64,000 nt of DNA from Oscarella lobularis (taxonomy: Eukaryota > Porifera > Homoscleromorpha > Homosclerophorida > Oscarellidae): the NCBI RefSeq assembly GCF_947507565.1, contig NC_089184.1, forward strand, positions 1,550,001 through 1,614,000, read 5' to 3'. Under the pieces are notes generated by a model, which made no database searches, was not told the DNA's origin, and worked only from the letters and a program-made list of their open reading frames with translations. Position numbers and translations under genes: made by a program. Below are positions 50,500 through 63,190 of this stretch, one piece after another. The number at the start of each line of letters is the position of its first letter. Within the stretch, counting starts at the first letter, position 1.

Positions 50500-53400
50500 T
50501 ACTGCCTGCCGGAAGAGTACAAACACCGCCTGACGAAATATATATACCGCCTGCCGGAGGAGTACGAACAACGCCTGACGGAATATGTATACCGCTTACC
50601 GGCGGAGTACGAACGCCAGACGGAATATCTATGCCGCCTACCGGAGGAGTACGAACAACGCTTGACGGAAAATATATATACCGCATGGAGGCGGAGTACG
50701 AAGAACGCTTGACGGAAAATATATACCGCCTGCAGGCGGAGTACGAACACTTGACGAAATATATATACCGCCTGCAGGCAGAGTACGAACACCGCCTGAC
50801 GGAATATCTATACCGCCTGCCGGAAAAGTACGAAAACCGCCTGACGGAATATATATACCGCCTGTAGGCGGAGTACGAACACCGCAGGTTGAAATATATA
50901 TACCGCCTGCCGGAGGAGTACGAACAACGCCTGACGAAATATATCTACCGCCTGCCGGAGGAGTACGAACAACGCCTGACGAAATATATATACCGCCTGC
51001 CGGAGGAGTACGAACACCGCCTGACGAAATATATATACCGCCTGCCGGAAGAGTACGAACACCGCCTGACGAAATATATATACCGCCTGCAGGCGGAGTA
51101 CGAACATCCGCTGACGAAATATATATACCGCCTGCCGGTAGTGAACGAACACCGCCTGACGGAACATATATACGGCCTACCTGAGGAGTATGAACGCCGC
51201 CTGACGGTATATATATATACCGCCTGCAGGCAGAGTACGAACGCCGCCTGACGGAATATATATACCGCCTGCCTGTTGAGTACGAACACTGCCTGAAGGA
51301 ATATATATACCGCCTGCAGGCGGAGTACGAACGCCGCCTGACGCAATATATATACCGCCTGCCGGAAGAGTACGATAACCGCCTGACGAAATATATATAC
51401 CGCCTGCCGGAAGAGTACCAACACCGCCGGACGAAATATATATACCGCCTGCCGGAGGAGTACGAACAACGTCTGACGGAATATATATACCGCTTGCCGG
51501 CGGAATACGAACAATACCTGACGTAATATATATACCGCCTACCGGCGGAGTACGAACAACGCGTGACGGAATATATATACCGCCTACTGGCGGAGTACGA
51601 ACGCCGCCTGACGGAATATATATACCGCCTACTGGCGGAGTACGAACGCCGCCTGACGGAATATATATACCGCCTGCCGGAAGAGTACGAACACCGCCTG
51701 ACGAAATATATATACCGCCTGACGGAAGAGTACGAACACCGCAGGTTGAAATATATATACCGCCTGCCGGAGGAGTACGAACAACGCCTGACGAAATATA
51801 TATACCGCCTGCCGGAAGAGTACGAACACCGCATGACGATATACCGCCTGCCGGAAGAGTACGAACACCGCATGACGAAATATATATACCGCCTGCCGGA
51901 GGAGAACGAACAACGCGTGACGTAATATATATACCGCCTACCGGCGGAGTACGAACGCCGCCTGACGTAATATATATACCGCCTGCCGGAAGAGTACGAA
52001 CACCGCCTGACGAAATATATATACCGCCTGACGGAATGTATATACCGCCTACCGGCGGAGTACGAACGCCGCCTGACGGAATATATATACCGCCTGGAGG
52101 CGGAGTACGAACGCCGCCTGACTGAATATATATATCGCGTGAAGGCGGAGTACGAACGACACCTGACGGAATATATGTACCGCCTACCGGAGGAGTACGA
52201 ACGACGCCTGACGGAATATATATACCGCCTTCCGGCGAAGTACGAACGCCGCCTGACGGAATATATATATACCGCCTACCGGAGGAGTACGAACGACGCC
52301 TGACGGAGTATATATATACCGCCTGCCTGCTGAGTACGAACGCCGCCTGACGCAATATATATATACCGCCTACCGGCGGAGTACGAACGACGCCTGACGG
52401 AGTATATATACCGCCTGCCTGCTGAGTACGAACGCCGCCTGACGCAATATATATATACCGCCTACCGGCGGAGTACGAACAACGCGTGACGGAATATATA
52501 TACCGCCTACAGGCGGAGTACGAACGCCGCCTGACGGAATATATATACCGCCTGCCGGAAGAGTACGAACACCGCCTTACGAAATATATATACCGCCTGC
52601 CGGAAGAGTACGAACACAGCATGTTGAAATATATATACCGCCTGCCGGAGGAGTACGAACACCGCCTGACGAAATATATATACCGCCTGCCGGCGGAGTA
52701 CGAACAATGCCTGACGCAACATATATACCGCCTGCCGGAAGAGTACGAACACCGCCTGACGAAATATATATACCGCCTACCGGCGGAGTACGAACGCCGC
52801 CTGACGGAATATGTATACCGCCTGTCGGAGGAGTACGAACACAGCCTGACGAGAAAAATATACCGCCTGCCGCAGGAGTACGAACAACGCCTGACGAAAT
52901 ATATATACCGCCTGCCGGAGGAGTACGTACAACGCCTGACCGAAAATATATACCGCGTGGAGGCGGAGTACAAATACCGCTTACCGGCGGAGTACGAAGG
53001 CCTGACGCAATATATATACCGTCTACCGGCGGAGTACAAACAGTGCCTGACTGAATATATATACCGCCTGCAGGCGGAGTACGAACGACGCCTGACGGAA
53101 TATATATTTCGCCTGCAGGCGGAGTAAAAACAATGCCTGACGAAATATATATACCGCCTACCGGCGGAATACGAACAACGCCTGACGGAATATATATACC
53201 GCCTACCGGCGGAGTAAGAACGCCGCCTGACGGAATATATATACCGCCTGCCGGAAGAGTACGAACACCGCCGGACGAAATATATATACCGCCTGCCGGA
53301 GGAGAACGAACAACGCGTGACGTAATATATATACCGCCTACCGGCGGAGTACGAACGCCGCCTGACGTAATATATATACCGTCTGCCGGAAGAGTACGAA

Positions 53401-53883
53401 CACCGCCTGACGAAATATATATACCGCCTACCGGCGGAGTACGAACGCCGCCTGACGGAATATATATACCGCCTGGAGGTACGAACACCGCCTGACTGAA
53501 TATATATATATCGCGTGAAGGCGGAGTACGAACGACGCCTGACGGAATATATATACCGCCTGCCTGTTGAGTACGAACGCCGCCTGACGCAATATATATA
53601 TACCGCCTATCGGCGGAGTACGTACACCGCTGGACGAAATATATATACCGGCGTAGTACGAACAATGCCTGACGAATTATATATTTCGCATGCCGGAGGA
53701 GTACGAACGTCGCCTGACGGAATATATATACCGCCTGCCGGAGGAGTACGAAAAACGCCTGACGCAATATATATACCGCCTGCCGGGAAGAGTACGGACA
53801 CCGCCGGACGAAATATATATACCGCCTGCCGGAGGAGTACGTACAACGCCTGACGGAAAATATATACCGCCTGGAGGCGGAGT
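50500..53883. repeat. 45-bp quasi-palindromic satellite, array A (about 75 copies)
   Basis: Unit: CCGCCTGCCGGCGGAGTAC, then GAACACCGCCTGACG, then a TATATATA run. CCGCC...GGCGG arms and the TATATA run are self-complementary, and GTACGAAC pairs nearly with GTTCGTAC. The 45-bp period keeps frames open on both strands. The plus strand gives YRLPEEYEHRLTKYI-type repeats, and both strands give GGVRTPP/GIYIPP repeats. With unit variation, premature stops and no start context, these frames are treated as non-coding. Confidence 0.95.
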
Positions 53884-54100
53884 AAAATTACAGGAGACTG
53901 GCCAACTCTTCTCTCCTGAAATAAATTACAGTAAAATTACAAGAGACTGGCCAACAGACTCTCTTGTAATAAATTATTGTAAAATTACAAGAGACTGGCC
54001 TGCCGACTCTCTTGTAATACATTACAGTGAAATTACAAGATACTGGCCAAGCGACTCTCTTGTAATAAATTATAGTAATATTACAAGAGTCTTGGCGCCC
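53884..54100. repeat. 49-bp hairpin satellite, short array (about 4 copies)
   Basis: Each unit contains TTACAGGAGA and, 14 bases later, its complement TCTCCTGTAA (or TTACAAGAGA with TCTCTTGTAA), followed by the second inverted repeat CTGTAATAAATTACAG. The array forms the 5' border of unit B. Confidence 0.9.
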
Positions 54101-54351
54101 ACTTTAGACAGTGCGTGGGCTCCTCATGTGAGATGCCACCCACCCAGTACGCAAACGCAACATCCTCTTGACAACATTTCCTTGCGCGAGAGTTCGAAAG
54201 ACATTCGGAACACTCGGAAACGTGCGTGTTTGAAGGCGAGTTCACACCTTCGTAAGCGATACGGGCGTTTGAGCACAGCGCACGCGACTTTTGAGATTTT
54301 CTTCGCTCATTTTCGCTGTACGACGTCGCTTCTTCAGGTTCTGGGCGGCCG

Positions 54352-55196
54352 ATGGAGTCTTCAGACGACTTTTATCAAAATTCGATATCGTACCTGGTGG
54401 CTGATGGAACTGTAAGGCAGCATCGCGCGAAACGGATGGAAAGAAAGAAGCGGCAGCTCGACGAACTTTCTCGAGTGCAGAAACTCGAACGCATAAGCCT
54501 ATACCTGCCGTGCCAGGTAAGGGAAAAGCAACGAATCGAAGCCAAAAAAAATCGGAAATAGTTGACGCGACGCGAATAGATCGATCAGTGCAAGTGCCGA
54601 GGCTGGAAGCAAACGATCGCGACGAAGGAGACGTCCCAATCGCGTTTGCTCGAACCCTGTCACGATTGCCAACATCCGGCCGACGCCCACGTGGCTCACT
54701 TGCACGACCTCTCGACCGAAATCGTCTCGCAGCTCTTCGTCGTCGTTTCGGACGTCGAAACGGTTCTCGGTCTGATTCAGCGCACCGACGACGTCGACGA
54801 GCGACGGATATACGATCGGATCTCTCAGCTGTTTACTCGGACGCTGCTCGAGCTCCAGCTCAAGCCGAATGTCAACGTTCTCGCCGGAGCTCCGCCGTTT
54901 GAAAATCCTTCAGTCACGGCGGTTAGAACGTGTGAATATGTTCTCTTTGAGGGTTTGGTATGGGTGTTTTTTTTCAGGCCGTTCAGAAATTTGTGTCGCG
55001 TCAATATGATTACCTCGGGCAGCCTCAGTGGCAGATGATGAGTACGCTGGCGAAGCACTTTCTCTACTTTGTCAATCGCTGGAAGATGGAGAGTCTGTCG
55101 AAGTACGGACGACGAGCGGATGGAATTGGAATCAGCGTCGCCGAATATGGGGGAATATATGAAAAGTATTGCCAATTTAAATTGAAAAACCAATGA
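54352..55196 (+). CDS. KAT2 (GCN5/PCAF) N-terminal-domain-only protein, copy B
   Basis: Exons 54352-54516, 54589-54921 and 54978-55196 give 238 residues. Relative to copy A there are eight coding base changes: six synonymous, and two replacing residues (Val to Ala, Thr to Ala) in the C-terminal tail outside the conserved domain. There is also one in-frame 9-bp difference near the start (MESSDDFYQ versus MDDFYQ). Both introns and the stop are conserved. The Cys/His framework of the domain is unchanged. The same interpretation applies as for copy A. Confidence 0.8.
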
Positions 55197-55424
55197 TTAA
55201 TTTCTACAAGGAGGACGGTTGAAAGCATGATTTCAGCCTTTTCCTTATTAATTTCTACAAGAAGAAAATATATTTATATACTCAGGGAGCCGCCCGGAGT
55301 ATATAAATGTATACTCGGAAGGTTGAAAACATAATTTCAGCCTTTTCCTTATAACGAAATTTGTCTTTGGAGAAATTTTGACCTAATTTATTTGTCTGTA
55401 GTTAGGTAATTTGACGAGAGACAG
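55197..55424. other. AT-rich spacer after KAT2-N copy B
   Basis: Counterpart of 48716-48960, with a shortened hairpin (TATATACTCAGGGAGCC, then GGAGTATATAAA) and two copies of the dispersed motif at 55218-55249 and 55321-55352. No gene is seen. Confidence 0.55.
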
Positions 55425-55712
55425 CGCGCAGCGCGCGTATTCAGTCAATGAGTGCCTGCGCTCGGCGCGCCAGTACTCAGTCAACGAATGCCAGCGCGCG
55501 GCGCGCCAGTACTCAGTCAACGAGTGTCTGCGCGCGGCGCGCCGGTACTCAGTGCCTGCGCGCGGCGCGCCGGTACTCAATCAACGAGTGCCTGCGCGCG
55601 TCGCGCCGGTACTCAGTCAACGAGTGCCTGCGCGCGGCGCGCCGGTACTCAGTCAACGAATGCGGCGCGCCAGTACTCAGTCAACGAGTGCCTGCGCGCG
55701 GCGCGCCGGTAC
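55425..55712. repeat. 36-bp GC-rich minisatellite, copy B (about 8 copies)
   Basis: Clear period of 36 bp: GGTACTCAGTCAACGAG, then TGCCTGCGCGCGGCGCGCC. It is longer and more regular than copy A. Frames open across it on both strands reflect the period being a multiple of three. Confidence 0.9.
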
Positions 55713-56572
55713 ATGTAGCGTCTGATCAGAGATAATATTATCTCTGGTCTGATCCGCGTAGCGCGCGTTTCGCTATGCCTGTTTATAGAGGCGGCACATA
55801 TCACCTAGATTTTGCTGATCAAGCATATCGTCGTAACTTCGCATCCGTTTGCTTTTCGCCTCTAAATGGCGACGGAATTTCTTTAGAATAGACCCACAAT
55901 GCACTTCGCGGCGAATTCTTTGCCTCTACTTGTTCCTATGAATCATTTTGTTGCATTCAACTGACGTCATATGTAGCGTGACAGGGCGTGCCTTTCGTTC
56001 GTAGCACGCGTTATATTCTCCGTTTTTTCTCGTTTCTAGATTGATTTGCGACAAAATTCGTTTGTGGTTGTTGTCAGAAATGTATTTGCGGCCGATTGAG
56101 AGTGTTTTTGGTTGGTGAATAGCTGCAGTCGAAGTGACCCCGGCAGGGTTGTTATATATATACCCAGCGTTTCCATATACTTATCAGTAGCAGGAGCAAG
56201 AGCTCGTGGCTAGGATAGAAGGGAGTTGGAAACTCTCCCCAAGGGTTTGACCATCACGGCCCGGTGGCCGGTCATTCGCCTCACTTGACAAGGGCTCCGG
56301 CCTTCCTAGTCCTTAGCTCCGCTGCGCCTGTGAGATACCTCTGGTACCGGATAAACCTCCATAGCACCGTCTTCCGTGTGGTTTGTATCAAGTGTCGTAA
56401 CTTTTTTAAATTTTTTAAAAATTTGCTACGTGAAAGAGGCGCGTTTTTTCATGTTTTAGCGGTGAAACGACGCGACGGGGAGAGGCTATTAAATAAAATT
56501 GCGATTTTAGTAGTCTCATATGATATATGAAATCATATAACGAAACATGATTTCAGCCTTTTCCTTATATAT
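55713..56572 (+). mobile_element. Retroelement-like block, copy B (without the 516-bp insertion)
   Basis: Nearly identical to 49130-49700 joined to 50217-50499. The palindrome (55724-55754), CRE (55962-55969), TATA-like run (about 56157), T-rich tract and AATAAA (about 56492) are all conserved. It has no reverse-transcriptase-type frame. Confidence 0.5.
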
Positions 56573-59500
56573 ACTGCCTGCCGGAAGAGTACAAACACCG
56601 CCTGACGAAATATATATACCGCCTACAGGTGGAGTACGAACAACGCGTGACGTAATATATATACCGCCTGCCGGAAGAGTACCAACACCGCCGGACGAAA
56701 TATATATACCGCTTGCCGGCGGAATACGAACAATACCTGACGTAATATATATACCGCCTACTGGCGGAGTACGAACGCCGCCTGACGGAATATATATACC
56801 GCCTACTGGCGGAGTACGAACGCCGCCTGACGGAATATATATACCGCCTGCCGGAGGAGTACGAACAATGCCTCACGGAATATATATACCGCCTACCGGC
56901 GGAGTACGCACAACGCGTGACGTAATATATATACCGCGTGGAGACGGAGTACAAATACCGCTTACCGGCGGAGTACGAACGCCTGACGGAATATATATAC
57001 CGCCTGCAGGCGGAGTACGAACAACGCCTGACGGAATATATACCGCCTACCGGAGGAGTACGAACGTCGACTGACGGAATATATATACCACCTGCCGGAG
57101 GAGTACGAACACCGCCTGACGAAATCTATATACTGCCTGCCGGAAGAGTACGAACACCGCCGGACGAAATATATATACCGCCTGCCGGAAGAGTACGAAC
57201 ACCACCTGAGGAAATATATATACCGCCTTCCGGAAGAGTTCGAACACCGCCGGACGAAATATATATACCGCCTGCCGGAGGAGTACGAACACCGCCTGAC
57301 GAAATATATATACCGCCTGCCGGAAGAGTACGAACACCGCCGGACGAAATATATATACCGCCTGCCGGAGGAGTACGAACAACGTCTGACGGAATATACC
57401 GCTTGCCGGCGGAATACGAACAATACCTGACGTAATATATATACCGCCTACCGGCGGAGTACGAACAACGCGTGACGAAATATATACACCGCCTGCCGGA
57501 GGAGTACGTACAACGCCTGACGGAAAATATATACCGCGTGGAGGCGGAGTACGAATACCGCTTACCGCCGGAGTACGAACGTCTGACGGAATATATATAC
57601 CCCCTTACGTAATATATATACCGCCTGCCGGCAGAGTACGAACACCGCTTGACGGAATATCTATACCGCCTGCCGGAAGAGTACGAAAACCGCCTGACCG
57701 AATATATAGACCGCCTGCCGGCAGAGTACAAACACTGCCTGAAGGAATATATATACCGCCTGCAGGCGGAGTACGAACGCCGCCTGACGCAATATATATA
57801 CCGCCTGCAGGCAGAGTACGAACACCGCCTGACGGAATATCTATACCGCCTGCCGGAAAAGTACGAAAAGCGCCTGACGGAATATATACACCGCTTGTAG
57901 GCGGAGTACGAACACCGCCTGACGGAATATCTTTACCGCCTGCCGGAAGAGTACGAAAACCGCATGACGAAATATATATACCGCCTGCCGGTAGTGAACG
58001 AACACCGCCTGACGGAACATATATACGGCCTACCGGAGGAGGACGAACGCCGCCTGACGGAATATATATACCGCCTGCAGGCGGAGTACGAACGCCGCCT
58101 GACGGAATATATATACCACCTGCAGGCAGAGTATGAACACCGCCTGACGAAATATATATACCGCCTACCTGTTGAGTACGAACACTGCCTCAAGGAATAT
58201 ATATATACCGCCTGCAGGCGGAGTACGAACGCCGCCTGACGAAATATATATACCGCCTACCGGCGTAGTACGAACAATGCCTGACGAATTATATATTTCA
58301 CATGCCGGAGGAGTACGAACGTCGCCTGACCGAATATGTATACCGCCTACCGGCGGAGTACGAACGCCGCCTAACGCAATATATATACCGCCTGCCGGAA
58401 GAGTACGAACAACGCCTGACGAAATATATATACCGCCTGCCTGAAGAGTACGAACACCGCCGTACGAAATATATATTCCGCCTGCCGCAGGAGTATGAAC
58501 AACGCCTGACGGAATATATATACCGCCTACCGGCGGAGTACGAACAACGCCTAACGCAATATATATACCGCCTGCCGGAGGAGTACGAACAACGTCTGAC
58601 GGAATATATATACCGCTTGCCGGCGGAGTAAGAACGCCGCCTGACGCAATATATATACCGCCTGCTGGAAGAGTACGAACACAGCCTGACGAGAAAAATA
58701 TACCGCTTGCCGGCGGAGTACCAACAATGCCTGACGGAATATATATACCGGCGGAGTACGAACGCCGCCGCACGAAATATATATTCCGCCTGCGGGAAGA
58801 GTACGAACAACGCCTGACGGAATGTATATAGTGCCTGCTGGCGGAGTACGAACACCGCCGGAAGAAATATATATACCGCCTGCAGGAGGAGTACGTACAA
58901 CACCTGACCGAAAATATATGCCGCGTGGAGGCGGAGTACAAATACCGCTTACAGGCGGAGTACGAACGCCTGACGGAATATATATACCGCCTGCAGGCGG
59001 AGTACGAACAACGCCTGACGGAATATATACCGCCTACCCGCGGAGTACGAACGCCGCCTGACGGAATATATATACCGCCTGTCGGAGGAGTACGAACACA
59101 GCCTGACGAGAAAAATATACCGCCTGCCGCAGGAGTATGAACAACGCCTGACGGAATATATATACCGCTTGCCGGCGGAGTACGAACGATGCCTGACGGA
59201 ATATATATACCGCCTACCGGGGGAGTACGAACAACGCCTAACGGAATATATATACCGCCAACCGACGGAGTACGAAGGCCGCCTGACGGAATATATATAC
59301 CGCCTACCGGAAGAGTACGAACACTGCCGGACGAAATATATATACCGCCTGCCGGAGGAGTACGAACGCCGCCTGACGCAATATATATACCGCCTATCGG
59401 CGTAGTACGAACAATGCCTGACGAATTATATATTTCGCATGCCGGAGGAGTACGAACAACGCCTGACTGAATATATATACCGCCTGCCGGAGGAGTACGA

Positions 59501-60691
59501 ACGACGCCTGACGGAATATATATACCGCCTACCGGGGGAGTACGAACAACGCCTAACGGAATATATATACCGCCAACCGACGGAGTACGAAGGCCGCCTG
59601 ACGGAATATATATACCGCCTACCGGAAGAGTACGAACACTGCCGGACGAAATATATATACCGCCTGCCGGAGGAGTACGAACGCCGCCTGACGCAATATA
59701 TATACCGCCTATCGGCGTAGTACGAACAATGCCTGACGAATTATATATTTCGCATGCCGGAGGAGTACGAACAACGCCTGACTGAATATATATACCGCCT
59801 GCCGGAGGAGTACGAACGACGCCTGACGGAATATATATACCGCCTGCCGACGGAGTACGAACGCCGCCTGACGGAATATATATACCGCCTACCGGCGGAG
59901 TACGAACGCCGCCTGACGGAATATCTATACGGCCTACCGGAGGAGGACGAACGCCGCCTGACGGAATATCTATACCGCCTGCCGGAAGAGTACGAAAACC
60001 GCATGACGAAATATATATACCGCCTGCCGGTAGTGAACGAACACCGCCTGACGGAACATATATACGGCCTACCGGAGGAGGACGAACGCCGCCTGACGGA
60101 ATATATATACCGCCTGCAGGCAGAGTACGAACGCTGCCTGACGGAATATATATACCACCTGCAGGCAGAGTATGAACACCGCCTGACGAAATATATATAC
60201 CGCCTACCTGTTGAGTACGAACACTGCCTCAATAAATATATATACCGCCTGCAGGCGGAGTACGAACACCGCCGGACGAAATATATATACCGCCTACCGG
60301 CGTAGTACGAACAATGCCTACGAATTATATATTTCACATGCCGGAGGAGTACGAACGTCGCCTGACGGAATATATATACCGCCTACCGGCGGAGTACGAA
60401 CGCCGCCTAACGCAATATATATACCGCCTGCCGGAAGAGTACGAACAACGCCTGACGAAATATATATACCGCCTGCCGGAAGAGTACGAACACCGCCGGA
60501 CGAAATATATATACCGCCTGCCGGAGGAGTACGAACAACGTCTGACGGAATATATATACCGCTTGCCGGCTAAATACGAACAATACCTGACGTAATATAT
60601 ATACCGCCTACCGGCGGAGTACGAACAACGCGTGACGGAATATATATACCGCCTACTGGCGGAGTACGAACGCCGCCTGACGGAATATATA
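56573..60691. repeat. 45-bp quasi-palindromic satellite, array B left part
   Basis: Same unit as array A, about 91 copies. Several rare variants (for example GGTAGTGAACGAACACC followed by GGAACATATATACGG) occur at about 51137, 57990 and 60030, showing that multi-monomer blocks were shared between arrays. Confidence 0.95.
59190..59819. repeat. Higher-order duplication: two 315-bp blocks (seven 45-bp monomers)
   Basis: The series CGCCTACCGGGGGAGTAC, then CGCCAACCGACGG, then GAAGGCCGCC, starting at 59211, recurs 315 bp later at 59526. It continues through the CTATCGGCGTAGTAC variant at 59391 and 59706. Confidence 0.8.
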
Positions 60692-61626
60692 CAGTACCGG
60701 TCATAAGTATCAGGCCACCCCTAGTAACCCTTATACAGAGTCAAGTTTGTATGATGCGTGATAAAAAAGTCTCTCTTTGCTTTTAGCAAAGCTTCTTTTT
60801 AAAAGAAGAGATAAGTCTTAAATTTGTAAAAAAAACAATTGTAGCAAATTTGTGGCAATTCCATTGAGACAATACGCGCTTTAGTGATAACACTAAGAAT
60901 AATACCCTTCACCGAACATAGGACAATTTTTGCGTAAAAATTGAATTTTCGTATGGTTAATTTTTTTTAATTAACTGAAAAGTGGTTAAAGTTTAACATG
61001 ACAAATGTTGCAAAGTTGTCTTCCGCATGCCTCCAGTTTGGGGCTAAGAAGCTACTCTGTTTGCAATAACGCCATTTTACCACCTTTTCATTTTAATTCT
61101 CTAAACTGGTCTAACTAATGCTTTAGAAATCGAAGTTGTCATTAGATGAAAGAGGAATAAATAAGCATCCTTTTCAGTTCTTTTACTGGAGTTGCTGATG
61201 CTTTTAACAGAAATTTCTACGTATAGTTCTAAAACAAGGATTTTCTTAATGCTTTGCAAAAAATTAAAACTTTAAAAATTTCTGATTTTTGCCTTTAGTT
61301 AGGTTGGTTTCAATCTCAAAAATTTCGCAAGCAATAAAACTAATGCTTATTAACTTTGGAAGTCAAATATTAATTCATTTTGCCTAAGTTTTGCCTAACT
61401 TTCAAAACGCACTATAAATAGACAGGGTTACAGTACTGCTCTTGTAACGCCACACAGTTGCTACAAAACTTGCAACATTTGTTCTACGAAAGAAGAGCAA
61501 AGGTAGAAGGTTGTTACTAGTGCAAACAGAAGTTCGACTTCTACGTATCTTTTGAATGAATTAGCGCGTATTACGACAATGATTACTAAAGAAACCAGGG
61601 TGGCCTAATACATATGATCGGTACTG
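60692..61626. mobile_element. 935-bp non-autonomous Tc1/mariner-like element with TIRs and TA target duplication
   Basis: The left end CAGTACCGGTCATAAGTAT and the reversed right end CAGTACCGATCATATGTAT, followed by AGGCCACCC on both, form about 28-bp terminal inverted repeats with few mismatches. The element is flanked by TA on both sides (60690-60691 and 61627-61628). Removing it with one TA restores a canonical 45-bp satellite monomer. The interior is AT-rich with no transposase-sized frame, so it would need a transposase from elsewhere. CAGTACC termini plus TA duplication fit the Tc1/mariner superfamily. Confidence 0.85.
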
Positions 61627-62401
61627 TATACCGCCTGCCGGAAGAGTACGAACACCGCCGGACGAAATATATATACCGCCTGCCGGCGGAGTACGAACAA
61701 TACCTGAAGGAATATATATACCGTCTACTGGCGGAGTACGAACGCCGCCTGACGGAATATATATACCGCCTGCCGGAAGAGTACGAACACCGCCCGACGG
61801 AATATATATACCGCCTGCCGGAGGAGTACGAACGACGCCTGACGGAATATCTATACCGCCTGCCGGAAGAGTATGAAAACCGCATGACGGATTATATAGA
61901 CCGCCTGCCGGAGGAGTACGAACACCGCCTGACGAAATATATATACCGCCTGCCGGCAGTGAACGAACACCGCTTGACGGAATATATATACCGCCTGCAG
62001 GCAGAGTATGAACACCGCCTGACGAAATATATATACCGCCTGCAGGCAGAGTACGAACACTGCCTGAAGGAATATATATACCGCCTGCAGGCGGAGTACG
62101 AACGCCGCCTGACGCAATATATATACCGCCTATCGGCGGAGTACGAACACCGCCGGACGAAATATATATACCGCCTACCGGCGGAGTACGAACAACGCCT
62201 GACGAAATATCTATACCGCCTGCCGGAAGAGTACGAAAACCGCCTGACGGAATATATAGACCGCCTGCCTGTTGAGTACGAACACTGCCTGAAGGAATAT
62301 ATATACCGCCTACCGGCGGAGTACGAACACCGCCGGACGAAATATATATACCGCCTACCGGCGGAGTACGAACAATGCCTGACGGAATATATATACCGCC
62401 T
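61627..62401. repeat. 45-bp quasi-palindromic satellite, array B right part
   Basis: About 17 further monomers continue in register after the transposon. The last monomer is broken inside CCGCCTAC, where the hairpin satellite begins (ACAAGAGACTGG). Confidence 0.93.
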
Positions 62402-63190
62402 ACAAGAGACTGGCCAACTCTTCTCTCCTGAAATAAATTACAGTAAAATTACGGGAGACTGGCCAAGTGTTCTCTCCTGTAATAAATTACAGTAAAATTA
62501 CAGGAGACTGGCCAACTCTTCTCTGCTGTAAAAAATTACAGTAAAATTACAAGAGACCGGCCAACTCTTCTCTCCTGTAATAAATTACAGTAAAATTACA
62601 GGAGACCGGCCAACTCTTCTCTCCTGTAATAAATTACAGTAAAATTACAAGAGACTGACCAACACTCTCTTGTAATAAATTACAGTAAAATTACAGGAGG
62701 CTGGCCACCTCTTCTCTGCTGTTATAAATTACAGAAAAATTACAGGAGACTGGCTAAGTGTTCTCTCCTGTAATAAATTACAGTAAAATTACAGGAGACT
62801 GGCCAAGTGTTCTCTCCTGTAATAAATTACAGTAAAATTACAGGAGACTGGCCAAGTGTTCTCTCCTGTAATAATTTACAGTAAAATTACAGGAGACTGG
62901 CCAACTCTCCTCTGCTGTAAAAAATTACAGTAAAATTACAAGAGACTGGCCAACTCTTCTCTCCTGTAATAAATTACAGTAAAATTACAGGAGACCGGCC
63001 AACTCTTCTCTCCTGTAATAAATTACAGTAAAATTACAAGAGACTGGCCTGCCGACTCTCTTGTAATAAATTACAGTGAAATTACAGGAGTCTGGCCAAC
63101 AGACTCTCTTGTAATACATTACAGTGAAATTACAAGATACTGGCCAAGCGACTCTCTTGTAATAAATTATAGTAATATTACAAGAGTCTT
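62402..63190. repeat. 49-bp hairpin satellite, long array (about 16 copies)
   Basis: Period 49 bp, measured between successive TTCTCTCCTG segments at 62761, 62810 and 62859. The arms TTACAGGAGA/TCTCCTGTAA or TTACAAGAGA/TCTCTTGTAA enclose CTGGCCAA plus a variable loop, and CTGTAATAAATTACAG links units. Most units have matching arms. A minority (for example about 62543 and 62932) combine one AAGAG arm with a CTCCT arm. Confidence 0.92.

Larger units (their letters stand above)
47639..54108 (+). repeat. Macro-repeat unit A (about 6.5 kb)
   Basis: The unit begins at CAGTGCGTGGG and contains, in order, a KAT2-N gene, an AT-rich spacer with hairpins, the 36-bp GC-rich minisatellite, the retroelement-like block (with a 516-bp insertion), the 45-bp satellite and the 49-bp hairpin repeat. 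The KAT2 gene recurs at an offset of 6481 bp (unit B) and a further 9097 bp (unit C). The shared order and near-identity show tandem segmental duplication. Confidence 0.88.

Noticed and set aside
51177..53039. A 620-codon open frame on the minus strand, with other long frames on both strands within 50444-62495
   Set aside because: The 45-bp unit is a multiple of three and quasi-palindromic, so frames stay open on both strands. No start context, no splice structure and no domain is visible.
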